A DNA stretch of 64,000 bases from Valencia hispanica (lineage: Eukaryota > Chordata > Actinopteri > Cyprinodontiformes > Valenciidae), in NCBI GenBank assembly GCA_963556495.2, contig OY747711.1:31324914-31388913 (forward strand), written 5' to 3'. Below are positions 12,453 to 23,564 of the stretch, in pieces; position 1 is the first letter of the stretch, and each line of letters begins with the position of its first letter. The position numbers and the translations under genes are program-made. The notes beneath the pieces were generated by a model. The model saw nothing but the letters and a program-made list of their open reading frames with translations, was not told the origin of the DNA and did no database searches.

Positions 12453-13601
12453 TAGTGCTGCCACGATTCGTAGATTTGTCACGACGACATCAACGACCAA
12501 AATTGTCAACGACAAATGTAGTAATCGACGTCATCATTTATTTTTTTAAGTTTTGTTTTTCTCTTAAAACTGTTGCTGTATTTTTTGCTGCTTTGTCTGC
12601 TTTTCTGCCCCTGACACACATGTGCAGTAGTGGCATTCGGGGTCAGCCGTAGCGTCACCAGAAAAGCCCAAACAGCACTATCATGGCGAGCCGACAACAG
12701 AGCTCTAGAGTTCTGGAGCATTTTATAAAAATTAACAAGAAGCATGTCTAATGCAATATTTAACAAGGTAGAACCTGCCTTCCATGGTAGTACAACAGTG
12801 ATGCTCGAGCATCTAAAAAGGAAGACGTGGTGACTGATGATGAAGAGGGACAGTCACCTCTGTAAGCTAATTAGCTCGTTAGCTGCTAACATTAGCATCA
12901 ACAGTAGGGTGATGTCCTCTTTTCCCCTGACATGTTGGCCTTTCACCTTCTGTCCGGGGCATCCGGGGGGGGGGGGGGCATTCAGAGATTGATGAAAATA
13001 TTTTTCTGGTTTAACGTCCTGCTGCCTAGAGGCTGGTTCTGATCTTTTCAAAGACGGAACAGCGGACACCGTAGCGCTACTGCCGTTTACAAGACATCAA
13101 AGCACAGGTGTTGCCCTATTTTATTATTACATTAAAAATAAAATACTTGTTTTCCCAGAGTGTAATTTTTAGATTGACTTTTACGATTTTAAATGGCTGT
13201 GGGCAGGAAGGATGTTCTGTAGCAATCTGTATTACAGCACTTTTGTTAAAGCTTGACTGTAGATGGTGCTGTATTACTTGTATTGATAGCTGTAACATTA
13301 ACAGTATTGATGGTAATTTCATTACCCTTAGCACACGTAATGTGTCTTCTGAAACCCGATTGTTTTATTTTATAATTAGTTCATTAATGTTGAATGAGCT
13401 ATCATCTTAATTGTCAGTATTTAAGATAGTGCATAACACTTAGAGAAGCTAGATTAAAGCTAGAAGCTAATGATAATTATATTAGAGCAGCTGCGTGCTG
13501 CTCCGATAAGATACAATTAACACATGATCCAATTAGTCGAGTAATTGGCAAAATAATCGATGATTAGTCGATTATCGAAATAATCGTTTGTGGCAGCCCC
13601 A
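12453..13601 (+). mobile_element. Non-autonomous hAT element with 8-bp target duplication
   Basis: The ends are tagtgctgccac and, on the opposite strand, tggggctgccac. An exact 8-bp duplication, atttcaac, lies at 12445-12452 and 13602-13609. Inside, at about 12,683, a short frame starting MASRQQSSRVLEHF looks like the beginning of a BED-exon transposase and is followed by stops and a possible HLKR remnant. It contains a run of 14 G at 12965-12978. A deletion derivative of the same broad family as the element at 10.8 kb, in opposite orientation. Confidence 0.8.
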
Positions 13602-13609
13602 ATTTCAAC

Positions 13610-13973
13610 TAAAAAATAATGTTGAAACATTCCCAAAAAACAGTTGAAATAAATTTTACATTATTTTACATGACCTATCTCTATGCTGCTATTTTGATGG
13701 TGCGCTGTGATTAAGGCAGGAAGCTTTTTCAATGTGACAGACAGAAAAGACAAGACCTAACATATAGCTCTGGTCAAACAGAAATGCTTGCATTTAAAGT
13801 TGTGAAAAATATTGTGTTTTACAAAGCAAGGTGCTGTATTTCTTTGTGTAAAACTAAAATCATCAGTAGTTCAATGAACACAGTATAGGTTCTGGATTAT
13901 TTCTTCATCTGCATCATATTACATTTTCAATTGAAGTTCGGCAGATGAAAGGATAGACAAACTAAGTGCATGC
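13610..13973. other. No gene recognised
   Basis: AT-rich spacer between two DNA elements. Nothing recognisable. Confidence 0.4.
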
Positions 13974-13981
13974 ACAGTGAC

Positions 13982-14682
13982 TTACATTACCCCTCCTTTC
14001 CACCGGACACGTAAGCAGCACGTTACAGGAGCAGCACGTCATACGCAGCTGATAGCCACCACTGTAGTCAATAGAACCCTTTCCACCGGAGGCGAAAGCA
14101 GCACGAGTCTGAGGAGTGACTTGTTGCAGCACTTTTCTAAATATACGCGGCAGTCCTATTTTCTACGCAGTACGCCTCTGAAACACGTAAATTTCTACCT
14201 TTTGGTCAGGGGAGACAGGAAATATACGGCTCGGCACCGGAAATTTTCAAAATAAAAGAAATGTGCTGCTTTGCGGTTGCTTTACTTAAAAAAAAGTCAC
14301 TACCTGTGCGGCCCGGTGAGAAGTCAGTACCTCGTGGGAGGGTCTCATTTGTGTGTCATCACACAAATGAGCGATTTTGGATATTCCCTGACATAACATA
14401 AACTTATTGGCGAATATAAAACGGACATAACATAAAACACCAACCTTTTGGAGCCATGTCTTTTCCTGGTTATTATTGTCATAGACGTTTATATATATGT
14501 CTATGGTTGTTGTGTTTACTGACAAAACCACGCGTGATTTTGCTAATCTCGCGTGATTTCGTGCTCTCGGTGACTATGCGCCTCATACGCACCTGGTGGA
14601 AAGGGCCAAGCAGCAGAATACGAAAGTGAAACGTGCTGCTGCTGTAACGTGCCGCTTACGCGTCCGGTGGAAAGGAGGGGTT
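13982..14682. mobile_element. MITE with ~50-bp terminal inverted repeats
   Basis: The left arm (acccctcctttccaccgga and on, about 13,988-14,040) and the right arm (tccggtggaaaggaggggt, about 14,625-14,681) are inverted copies over roughly 50 bp. A second internal copy of ccctttccaccgg lies at about 14,070. The 8-mer acagtgac occurs at 13974-13981 and 14683-14690 and is a candidate target duplication, although the left end then has a few extra bases. No coding capacity. Family not assigned. Confidence 0.65.
14344..14371. repeat. Perfect 12-bp hairpin inside the MITE
   Basis: ctcatttgtgtg and its exact reverse complement are separated by 4 bases. Likely a structural part of the MITE. Confidence 0.6.
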
Positions 14683-14690
14683 ACAGTGAC

Positions 14691-14838
14691 AAACTTAAAT
14701 TTATTTTCTTATTCTTTTCTGAGTGACCAACACAACTGCTTAATTGTGAAGTGAAAGGAAACTGAAGTGTGGTGGGCATATCTGTTCAGACACTTTGAGT
14801 GAACAATTTGTAGAACAACTTTTCGCTACAATTACAGC
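14691..14838. mobile_element. Left part of a non-coding Tc1 fossil (split)
   Basis: The sequence up to ttgtagaacaacttttcgc joins naturally to the segment starting at 21,199 (cagctgtgagtcctttaggg). Together they read like the non-coding middle of a common teleost Tc1 family. The two halves are separated by the hAT-type insertion at 14,839-21,198. Confidence 0.55.
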
Positions 14839-15467
14839 CAGGGCCGTGCAGAGACCTTTAGAGGGGCAGGTAGCCTACTCAAAGTTAAAATGGGGCACAT
14901 AGAGCAAGATTTTAAAACAGCTTACGACATAACTTATAATATACCATCCTGATTAACAACAACCGATGTTCATCAAGAATCTAATGGGGAATCGCAACAT
15001 ACGTAATATATCATCGTCATCAGATGGAAACCATGCAAAGCAAAAGTAGCCTATTTTCTATCTGATGGGGTACAATGCTGCTGCTGAGATGCTGCTTCTG
15101 AGCTGTGTTAATCAAATACCATAAACATTAAAAGATCATAGGAGATCTGGTAGCTGATTAAACTAGTGTTATAAAGTACATTGAGGAATAATTCACCTTG
15201 CTCCTGTGTCTCACTAAATAAACCCTAATATCTGACTCTTTAATCTCCACAGCAACTCAGCTGCAGACTGCTTTAAATATCAAACCAGCTGAGAGAGGCT
15301 AGCGCTATTTTTTTGCAAGGCAAAAAAATCACAGTGCGCGCTTTACGTGAGCTGTGTGCTGAGGGCAAATACTCAAGTGACCAATCAAAACACGGTTTCC
15401 GCTCACATGATTCCAAGATGGCAGCCCCTTGTTTTCACAGTGCTTGTCACTACACGATCTGTTCAGG

Positions 15468-16150
15468 AAGCACGATCCGTACCATGAGCCCATCTGCGCA
15501 TGTGCGCAAGGAACTACTTCCGGGTAGATTTCTCTTGTTGTTGTTTTTTTATTTTTTTTATTTGTTAATTTACAGATCAAGGCCATTTACACTTTACAAA
15601 TAAATAGAAATAGATAGGCAATCTTGCTGAACCATTATACAAAAAGGATTAACAACATAACAGAAAAAAACTGAAAAAAATCACGGGGAAACACTAGTTG
15701 TCTGATCTGATATATTTACATGCTGCATTCGTAATCGTAACAGCTTTCTTCTTTATCTTATATATTTAATTACAGATAAATTTACTTGCTGTATTTGTAA
15801 TCTTAACAGCTTTCTTATTTATCTGATACATTTACTTGCTGATAAATTTATGTGCTGCGTTCGTAATCTTAAACCGGTCATGTGATCGGCCTCTCCTGGA
15901 GACCGATCACATGACCGGCTTTCCTATAAATAATTGCTCTAAATGACTCCAGAGGTTTTTGCTATATGTGCAGCGGTAAAACAGATGAATGATAGTTTCT
16001 GGTTCTATATGACAAAAGTCACAGTTGAAGTCAATGTTTAATTTAAAGAACGCAAATCCATCTATCTTGTAGCGTCTCGAGAATTAAACCCCCCCGGAAG
16101 TAGTTCCTTGCGCACATGCGCAGATGGGCTGATGGTACGGATCGTGCTAG
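15468..16150. repeat. Inner inverted repeat with 57-bp arms
   Basis: 15468-15525 and 16093-16150 are near-identical inverted copies (sharing cccatctgcgcatgtgcgca on the + strand of the left arm). Between them lie partly tandem copies of a unit containing gctgtatttgtaatcttaac (about 15,708-15,870) and the hairpin at 15,874-15,918. It appears to have been inserted into the left arm of the larger foldback. Confidence 0.6.
15874..15918. repeat. Perfect 16-bp hairpin
   Basis: ccggtcatgtgatcgg (15874-15889) and its exact reverse complement (15903-15918) flank 13 bases that themselves contain a 5-bp stem (tctcc/ggaga). Strong potential stem-loop. Role unknown. Confidence 0.75.
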
Positions 16151-16309
16151 TGCCTGTCTGATCCAATTTTGGAGAAGGACCTGGCTGCAGAATGCAGAAA
16201 GGGGCGGGGTCGGGTCAGTTGTCAGATCCATACCATATTTGGAAATGGCACTGCACTGCACGCCGGAAACCAAAGGGGGCGATATTTTCTATATTAGTTG
16301 CGTTGTTCC

Positions 16310-18094
16310 TGGATTTTTTCCCTTTGAAACCTTTATGGTTTTGGGTCAATGTTAAAACATAAAATTTATAAAACACAATATATTTACAACTAAACTATTT
16401 TATTTTATTTTACCTTCACACATTTACCATTACCAATACACATGCACATTTTGTAAATATTTATAAATTGTCCAGCTCGGCTGCACATTCCTCAAATCTG
16501 AGTATCCCATTTTTACTTTTAATAACTGCACAGTACTTTAGTTTTGTTATTTTTGTCCTTACTATGCTTATATTATTCTTAATTCTGTTTTAATATTTTT
16601 TCGTATGTGTATCTAGATGCTTCAATTACCACTTTCACTTTGCTGCCGTTACAGCAGAACTTGACCTATGTGGGACAGTAAAGAATGATTCCGTTGTATT
16701 TATTCTTCATTGTTTTTGAACACCATATTTATTGAACATTGCTAAACCAGACATGATAAAGAAACAATATTTTTACAAATATGTTCATTGATTTTAGTCT
16801 TTTAATTGTTTTCTTTTGTTAAAGCTTGAGGGAACTTTTACTTCATCAATTGCTGAGAAGTGTGGAACCACTGCTGTTTATAGCAAAAGTTTGATGAATA
16901 ATACTGCTGTACAGGGCTATATGTTGTGAAACAGGACAACAGAGCCAAATCAAAGGGGGGGACTGTAAATGTACAGAGTAAAATTAGACATTGATGGGAA
17001 TTGTAGTTTCTAAAATATTCACACAGAATCTGCTGTTCATGTATTTAGGCTTTGCCCTCAAGGTAAAACTTATAGCAAAATCTATGTGTGTTTATTGCAG
17101 AAAACATTGTTAAAGGATTTGTTTCTTTGTTTGTTCTGTTTTGGAAGAATGTGTTATTTAGTCTTCAAAACAAAATAACATTCTTATACCATATATGTAT
17201 TTAACCTTTCCATCTTATGAGCAAAATTTCCACAAATGCAAGTTTACAGAACACATCCATCTTTTCTTGGGTACAATCATGAATTTATGTAGCACATTGA
17301 TTCAGAATCCTAAAACTATTCAAACTCTTTGTGCTTGTGATGAAATGAAAACCAGAATAACTCTTTGGTTGAATTTGTTTTTTAATCTTTTTCTCCACCC
17401 TTTAGTGCTTTATGTTTTAAAAAAGAAGAAAATATGCATTTTTACCAATAAAATTGCTTTTTTAAATATACTTGTTTTTTTACAAGTTTTTCTATAATAA
17501 AGATTCACTCTAAAGTACAAATGTTATAATGCATAGTTCATTCAATAAAGATATATTTTAAAAAGGTTACCTAATAGCACCCTTCTCCTTTCCAGAGTTT
17601 GATAGTGATAGTAAGGTTTTTAAAATAAAACTATTTTAATTTGATTAACAATAGAAATAGAACAGAGACTGCACTCAAAATAAAGCATAGTCTACATAAT
17701 AAATGTTACTTACACATTTCAACCAATTACTGGTGGGATTAAAGAAAAAATAAGTGATAAACAGTAACAATTAAAAACCGACATTTACAACATATACAAA
17801 ATAAAATACTGTTGATGTACAGACTTGTTAATGTAATGATAAAGATAAGCAGCAGGGGGCAGTATATTTTGGAGAAGCTCATTGATGGCAACAGGTTAGC
17901 ACATAAAGAAGACTGGTCTGTGGTGTTGAACAATAAGAAGTTTGAAGCGGTACTTTCCAAGTCTCATGACTTGATGCTAAGCTATTTTTAACAAGCTCTA
18001 CAAAAACACAACAGTTCAAATATAAGAATGTATGTATTATGGTGTCAGTAATGACCAGAATCAATAAAGATTTCAAAAGAAAGAAAATGTGAGA
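16310..18094. other. Central spacer of the foldback, no gene recognised
   Basis: AT-rich. A line near 16,640-16,700 (tgtgggacagtaaagaatga) resembles the tail of teleost non-LTR elements. No coding content seen. Confidence 0.4.
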
Positions 18095-18581
18095 CCACGG
18101 GTAATATTGCAAATATCGCCCCCTTCAGTTCCGATATGTAATAGTGCCATTGCCAAATATGGTATGGATCTGACAACTGACCCGGTCCCGCCCCTTTCTG
18201 CGTTCTGCAGCCAGGTCTGTATGCCTGCTCTCGCTTGTTCCTGTTTTTGAAATCTGACGAGCTGACATCGTATAAACAAGGTATAGTCTGGCCAAATTTC
18301 CACCAGTTTATCTTCTAAAAAGTAATTTTTGTGAGCTGCCATCTTGGAATCATGTGAGCGGAGATCGTGTTTTGATTGGTCACTTGAATATTTACCCTCA
18401 GCACACAGCGCACGTCTCGCAAGGCGAAAAATATCAAACCTTTTTGATTTTCACCTCAACGCCTTGTGAGGCAGAAAAAACTCACCAAAAATTAGCCACA
18501 CACAGCGAGCTATCAGCAGAGCAAACGGCCTCGAATGACTTTTTGCTCAGCAGATTGCCTCTGAGAGATTTACATTTTTAA

Positions 18582-19949
18582 CTCTAGAACAGCCATGGCA
18601 GTCATTTTGACCGTTTTTCAATTTATATGTTTCATTACTTTATAAAAAAAAAAAACATAAAGCCTTGTTGTTTCATGACTTTTCCTAAAACTCTGTAAAG
18701 TTTCATAAAAAAATAGATTTCATATTTAGTGTTCAAAGGATAGATGAAATACAATCATTTCTACCTATTTTGGCCACAGGCAGTCATTTTGACTGTTGTA
18801 TTTAAACCTCATTTAATTACCTTGGAAGTTTACTACAGAGAAAATATTAAAGTTAATTAGCTAAACAATGTTTTAAAAACCACAATCAAGCAAAAATTAC
18901 CATTTTAAATTTGATAGACAAAGTTTAATTATGCAAGCTTTTACCTGAATCGAACATCAACCTCAAACTATTAGTGTAACATACATAGAAGAGCATTTTT
19001 TTCAATCAACTCATTTGAAACATTTTACAAAAAACACATTACTATAAATTGACAACAATATTAGTTTCCTTTATCACAGAAACAAAATTGAAACCATTTT
19101 TATATTATCAAAATATATGTAGCCAACTGAAGGGTAACGGTGAAAGTATGCAAGTATGAAATAGAAGCAACAGAACAAGCTGGATGTCAAAACTCAGTAA
19201 AAAAAATTATAGCTCATAAATGCAAGAATATCTATATTATTTTAACTATTTACACTATTTACAATAAGGCTAATAAAATTATTTACAGCATAAAGGAAGC
19301 GCAAATCACCTCTCTTCACCTGGCGAAACTCCTGCACTAAAAATAAAACTTCCGACACCTGCAGCAGATGCCGCAAAGCTGTGTGCGGAAGTTGCAAGGC
19401 GAAGAGAGGTGATTTGAGCTTCCTTTGTGCTGTAAATAATTTTATTAGCCTCATTGTAAATAGTTAAAACAATATAGATATTCTTGCATTTTTAGCTCCT
19501 TTTACTGAGTTTTGACATCCAGCTTGTTCTGTTGCTTCTATTACATGCTTGCCATTACCCTTTAGTACATGTATTTTGATCATATAAATTTTTTTTCTAT
19601 TTTTTTCTGTGATAAAGGAAACTGATATTGTTGTAAATTTATACTAATGTGTTTTTGTAAAATTTATCAAATGAGTTGATTGAAAGAAATGCTCTTCTAT
19701 GTATGTTACACTAATAGTTTGAGGCTGATGTTCGATTCAGGTAAAAGCTTGCATAATCAAACTTGGTCTAGTAAATTAAAAATTAAAATTTTAGCCTTAT
19801 TGTGGTTTTTAAAACATTGTTTAGCTAATTATTTTTGTATTATCTCAGTAGTAAACTTGCAAGGCAATAAAATGAGGTCTTTAAATACAACAGTCAAAAT
19901 GACTGCCTGTGGCCGTTCTGGTGGTTACAGTATAGTGGCCGATGTAGTG
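18582..19949. repeat. Palindromic foldback element, ~0.55-kb arms
   Basis: 18772 to about 19,335 is repeated in inverted orientation at about 19,380-19,914, giving a 1.14-kb near-palindrome centred near 19,350. Both outer edges carry gccacaggcagtcattttga or its complement. A further copy of ggcagtcattttgac lies at 18,597, and TTAA occurs at 18578-18581 and 19950-19953, so a piggyBac-type origin is possible but unproven because the outermost ends do not match. Frames through the arms are artefacts of the repeat. Confidence 0.65.
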
Positions 19950-19953
19950 TTAA

Positions 19954-21180
19954 AGTAACGACAAAAAATAAATTCATGATATCTTCAGCACATAGCAATG
20001 AGGCAAAAATAATACATTTTTTAATAATTAAAATAAAAAAATAATATATTTTACTTAGATAAGAATAGATTATTTTATTTCACAAATGCATTTCAAGTTT
20101 TATTCATATTTTCACATGTATAAAAATCAATTTTGGGACATTTCAATTTATCGAATTGTGGCACGTCTGGTGTTCCATACCTGCTGCACTCCGAATTGTT
20201 GGTACAGTTTGCTATTTTCGGCTACTGTTTATGTGACATTTTTAGATGTGAGCTGCTAAGGCTATGGGCCGAAACTTGTTGGTTAAGGGTCTACAGCAGT
20301 AACTTCATTTCCTTCATGGCCGCTCACCACCAGCCCAGATCGGTGTGCAGATTTGAGGTGTGTTCCTCAGGTGAAAGTCACAGTGCCGTTTCTTTATATC
20401 AAAGTGATGGAGGCTGCCTAAATCAGAGCAGAGTGACCGACTGAGGCTGCGTTATTTTTTTCTTCCAGCCTGTAGTGCACCAAGCTTTTTGTTCAGACCT
20501 GGATCAGCCTAATAACATGAAAGTATGAAGATTTCTCTGCGGCCAAATTGCTTCTGTGTTTGGGTGGGCGAGGGAGATCTGAAAATCCTAATGAAAGTTA
20601 CTGAAAACGGTTTTATGTAACTTCAAAATCAGGATTCCATTTTCCTCCACAAATGGAACTATTTAAAAAATATATTTTTGGCCAAAATTTGATTGTTGGA
20701 GGTCCCAGTTCTGAGCTCCCCCTTTACCACGGGCTCGGTACAGATGTTGATAGTAAAAGAAGAGACAATTTTTTTGTCACGCAGTGGCACGGTGCACACA
20801 CAGCATGCTCATTTCACTTTTGTCAGTTGCCACAAGACAACTTAAGAAAAAGACACATTGTACATTGCACATTGTAATCTTGTAACAAAATACAGTGTAT
20901 AAAGTAATCTAAACTCCTCTAGCTATTATCGTGTACCCTACTTACCAGCAGCCTCACTTGCACAGCTAAGCAGCTGAGGAGTGGAGGAGGCATTGGTTAA
21001 TGGCCATCATGTGACTGACAGCAGCCAGATCATTTTATTTTGCTAAATTGTTATAATAGTTCAATCTTGATGTTGAGGGGCACAGGCAGGCCTCCACATG
21101 CATGAACACTCCACTTAAAAAAAAAGGGCATTTGGGGCATCATGCAGGAAAGGGGCAGGTGCCCAAGGCACCCCCCACCC
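19954..21180. other. Right interior of the hAT-type insertion, no gene recognised
   Basis: Short frames only. Near the end the sequence becomes C-rich (tgcccaaggcacccccc) before the terminal repeat. Confidence 0.4.
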
Positions 21181-21198
21181 CCCCTCTGCACATGGCTG

Positions 21199-21949
21199 AT
21201 TACAGCTGTGAGTCCTTTAGGGTATATTTACATCAGCCTTGAACACCTGGAGACTGAAAGCTTTGCCCATTCTTTTTTTGAGAAATAGCTTAACCTCACT
21301 CATATTGGATGGAGAGTGTCTATAATCAATAAATTTCAAGTCCTGCTACAAATTCTCAGTTAAATTTAGAACTGGACTTTGACTTGGTACTCAAGGTAGA
21401 AATGTTGTGTTCAGTGTGTTAGTTTTTATGTAGGCCAAAAACTTAAATTTTGATCATACAAATCACCTTCTTTCACATGTTCAACGTGCCCCACACCTGG
21501 TTCTATAAACTGTTGAAAGTTTAGGGTGGATTTTGATCAACATTGCTGTAAACTTATCCCCAACTTTTTCTCTGACCTCTCTGCTGTGTTCCTTGAGCTT
21601 CATGATGATGTTTATCCACTTATTTTCTAACAAACCTCTGAGGCCTTCATAGACGAGCTGTATGCATACTGAGATTAAACTAGTTAAACTTTATTTACTA
21701 ATTAGGTGAGATGTCAAAGTAGTACTGGCTTTTTTTAGGGATATAAGAGTCAAGGGAAGGGCATACAAATGCCTACTACGCTTTTGAAATGTTATTTGTA
21801 AGGGAATCGCAATCCATGTATAATTTTCCTTCCATTTCACAATTATGTGCCACTTTTAGATTGTTTATCCCATAAAAGTCAAATAAAATACCTTAAAGTT
21901 TGGTATTGTAGTTGTATAAAATTTCACGGGTATGAATACTTCTGAAAGA
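21199..21949. mobile_element. Right part of the split non-coding Tc1 fossil
   Basis: Resembles the non-coding region and end of a common teleost Tc1 family: phrases such as ctttgcccattctt, cttcatgatgatg, cctctgaggccttcatag and the terminal-like tatgaatacttctgaaag. It ends exactly where the next Tc1 begins. Confidence 0.6.
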
Positions 21950-21951
21950 TA

Positions 21952-23562
21952 CAGGTCCTTCTCAAAAAATTAGCATATTGTGATAAAGTTCATTCTTTTC
22001 CATAATGTAATGATAAAAATTAAACTTTCATATATTTTAGATTCATTGCACACCAACTGAAATATTTCAGGTCCTTTATTGTTTTAAAACTGATGATTTT
22101 GGCAAACAGCTCATGAAAACCCAAAATTCCTATCTCAAAAAATTAGCATATTTCATCCGACCAATAAAAGAAAGGTGTTTTTAATACAAAAATAGTCAAC
22201 CTTCAAATAATTATGTTCAGTTATGCACTCAATACTTGGTCAGGAATCCTTTTGCAGAAATGACTGCTTCAATGCGGCGTGGCATGGAGGCAATCAGCCT
22301 GTGGCACTGCTGAGGTGTTATGGAGGCCCAGGATGCTTCGATAGCGGCCTTAAGCTCATCCAGAGTGTTGGGTCTTGCGTCTCTCAACTTCCTCTTCACA
22401 ATATCCCACAGATTCTCTATGGGGTTCAGGTCAGGAGAGTTGGCAGGCCAATTGAGCACAGTAATACCATGGTCAGTAAACCATTTACCAGTGGTTTTGG
22501 CACTGTGAGCAGGTGCCAGGTCGTGCTGAAAAATGAAATCTTCATCTCCATAAAGCTTTTCAGCAGATGGAAGCATGAAGTGCTCAAAAACCTCCTGATA
22601 GCTAGCTGCATTGACCCTGCCCTTGATAAAACACAGTGGACCAACACCAGCAGCTGACATGGCACCCCAGATCATCACTGACTGTGGGTACTTGACACTG
22701 GACTTCAGGCATTTTGGCATTTCCTTCTCCCCAGTCTTCCTCCAGACTCTGGCACCTTGATTCCCGAATGACATGCAAAATTTGCTTTCATCCGAAAAAA
22801 GTACTTTGGACCACTGAGCAACAGTCCAGTGCTGCTTCTCTGTAGCCCAGGTCAGGCGCTTCTCCCGCTGTTTCTGGTTCAAAAGTGGCTTGACCTGGGG
22901 AATGCGGCACCTGTAGCCCATTTCCTGCACACGCCTGTGCACGGTGGCTCTGGATGTTTCTACTCCAGACTCAGTCCACTGCTTCCGCAGGTCCCCCAAG
23001 GTCTGGAATCAGTCCTTCTCCACAATGTTCCTCAGGGTCCGGTCACCTCTTCTCGTTGTGCAGCGTTTTCTGCCACACTTTTTCCTTCCCACAGACTTCC
23101 CACTGAGGTGCCTTGATACAGCACTCTGGGAACAGCCTATTCGTTCAGAAATTTCTTTCTGTGTCTTACCCTCTTGCTTGAGGGTGTCAATGATGGCCTT
23201 CTGGGCAGCAGTCAGGTCGGCAGTCTTACCCATGATTGGGGTTTTGAGTAATGAACCAGGCTGAGAGTTTTTAAAAGCCTCAGGAATCTTTTGCAGGTGT
23301 TTAGAGTTAATTAGTTGATTCAGATGATTAGGTTAATAGCTCGTTTAGATAACCTTTTCATGATATGCTAACTTTTTGAGATAGGAATTTTGGGTTTTCA
23401 TGAGCTGGTAGACAAAATCATCAGTTTTAAAACAATAAAAGACCTGAAATATTTCAGTTGGTGTGCAATGAATCTAAAATATATGAAAGTTTAATTTTTA
23501 TCATTACATTATGGAAAAGAATGAACTTTATCACAATATGCTAATTTTTTGAGAAGGACCTG
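21952..23562 (-). mobile_element. Near-intact Tc1 transposon
   Basis: 1,611 bp bounded by TA at 21950-21951 and 23563-23564. The ~200-bp terminal inverted repeats (21952-22152 and 23363-23562) differ at only about five positions. The terminus is caggtccttctcaaaaaatt. The minus-strand transposase is complete except for one frameshift. The high repeat identity indicates recent insertion. Confidence 0.93.
22229..23233 (-). pseudogene. Tc1 transposase, one frameshift
   Basis: The N-terminal 74 residues (23009-23233) hold a helix-turn-helix: GKTQKEISERIGCSQSAVSR. The remaining 256 residues (22229-22999) hold the rest of the DNA-binding region and the DDE catalytic domain: D in LFSDESKF, D in FQHDLAPAHS and E in NPIENLW, with 34 residues between the last two (DD34E). 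The frame breaks near 23,000-23,010, between NIVEKD and LRKQWTESG. All three catalytic residues are present, so this one break is the only obvious lesion. Apparent frames on the + strand here are shadows. Confidence 0.92.
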
Positions 23563-23564
23563 TA

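Larger units (their letters stand above)
15305..18445. repeat. Large foldback element with two-part arms
   Basis: Arm part A (about 15,318-15,436) is inverted at 18,335-18,440; both contain gaccaatcaaaacacg and tgattccaagatggcagc. Arm part B (about 16,150-16,300) is inverted at 18,095-18,228; both contain ggtatggatctgac on one or the other strand. On the right, A and B are contiguous. On the left they are separated by a 0.7-kb insertion. The centre, about 1.8 kb, has no recognised gene. Short frames through the arms are not genes. Confidence 0.65.
14839..21198. mobile_element. 6.36-kb hAT-type insertion, composite
   Basis: Terminal repeats cagggccgtgcagag (left) and cagccatgtgcagag (right, reverse complement) match at 11 of 15 positions. 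An exact 8-bp duplication, attacagc, lies at 14831-14838 and 21199-21206, as expected for hAT. Removing the insert restores a continuous Tc1 fossil. No hAT transposase is recognisable. Much of the interior is occupied by two other inverted-repeat elements (15.3-18.4 and 18.6-19.9 kb), so it is a large non-autonomous or secondarily filled element. Confidence 0.75.

Noticed and set aside
13108..13410. 100-residue + strand frame
   Set aside because: Lies inside the non-autonomous hAT element and shows no domain.
15708..15870. CRISPR-like array
   Set aside because: Only a few imperfect tandem copies without unique spacers, inside an eukaryotic foldback element.
22223..22665. + strand open frame of 144 residues
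   Set aside because: Complementary-strand shadow of the Tc1 transposase.
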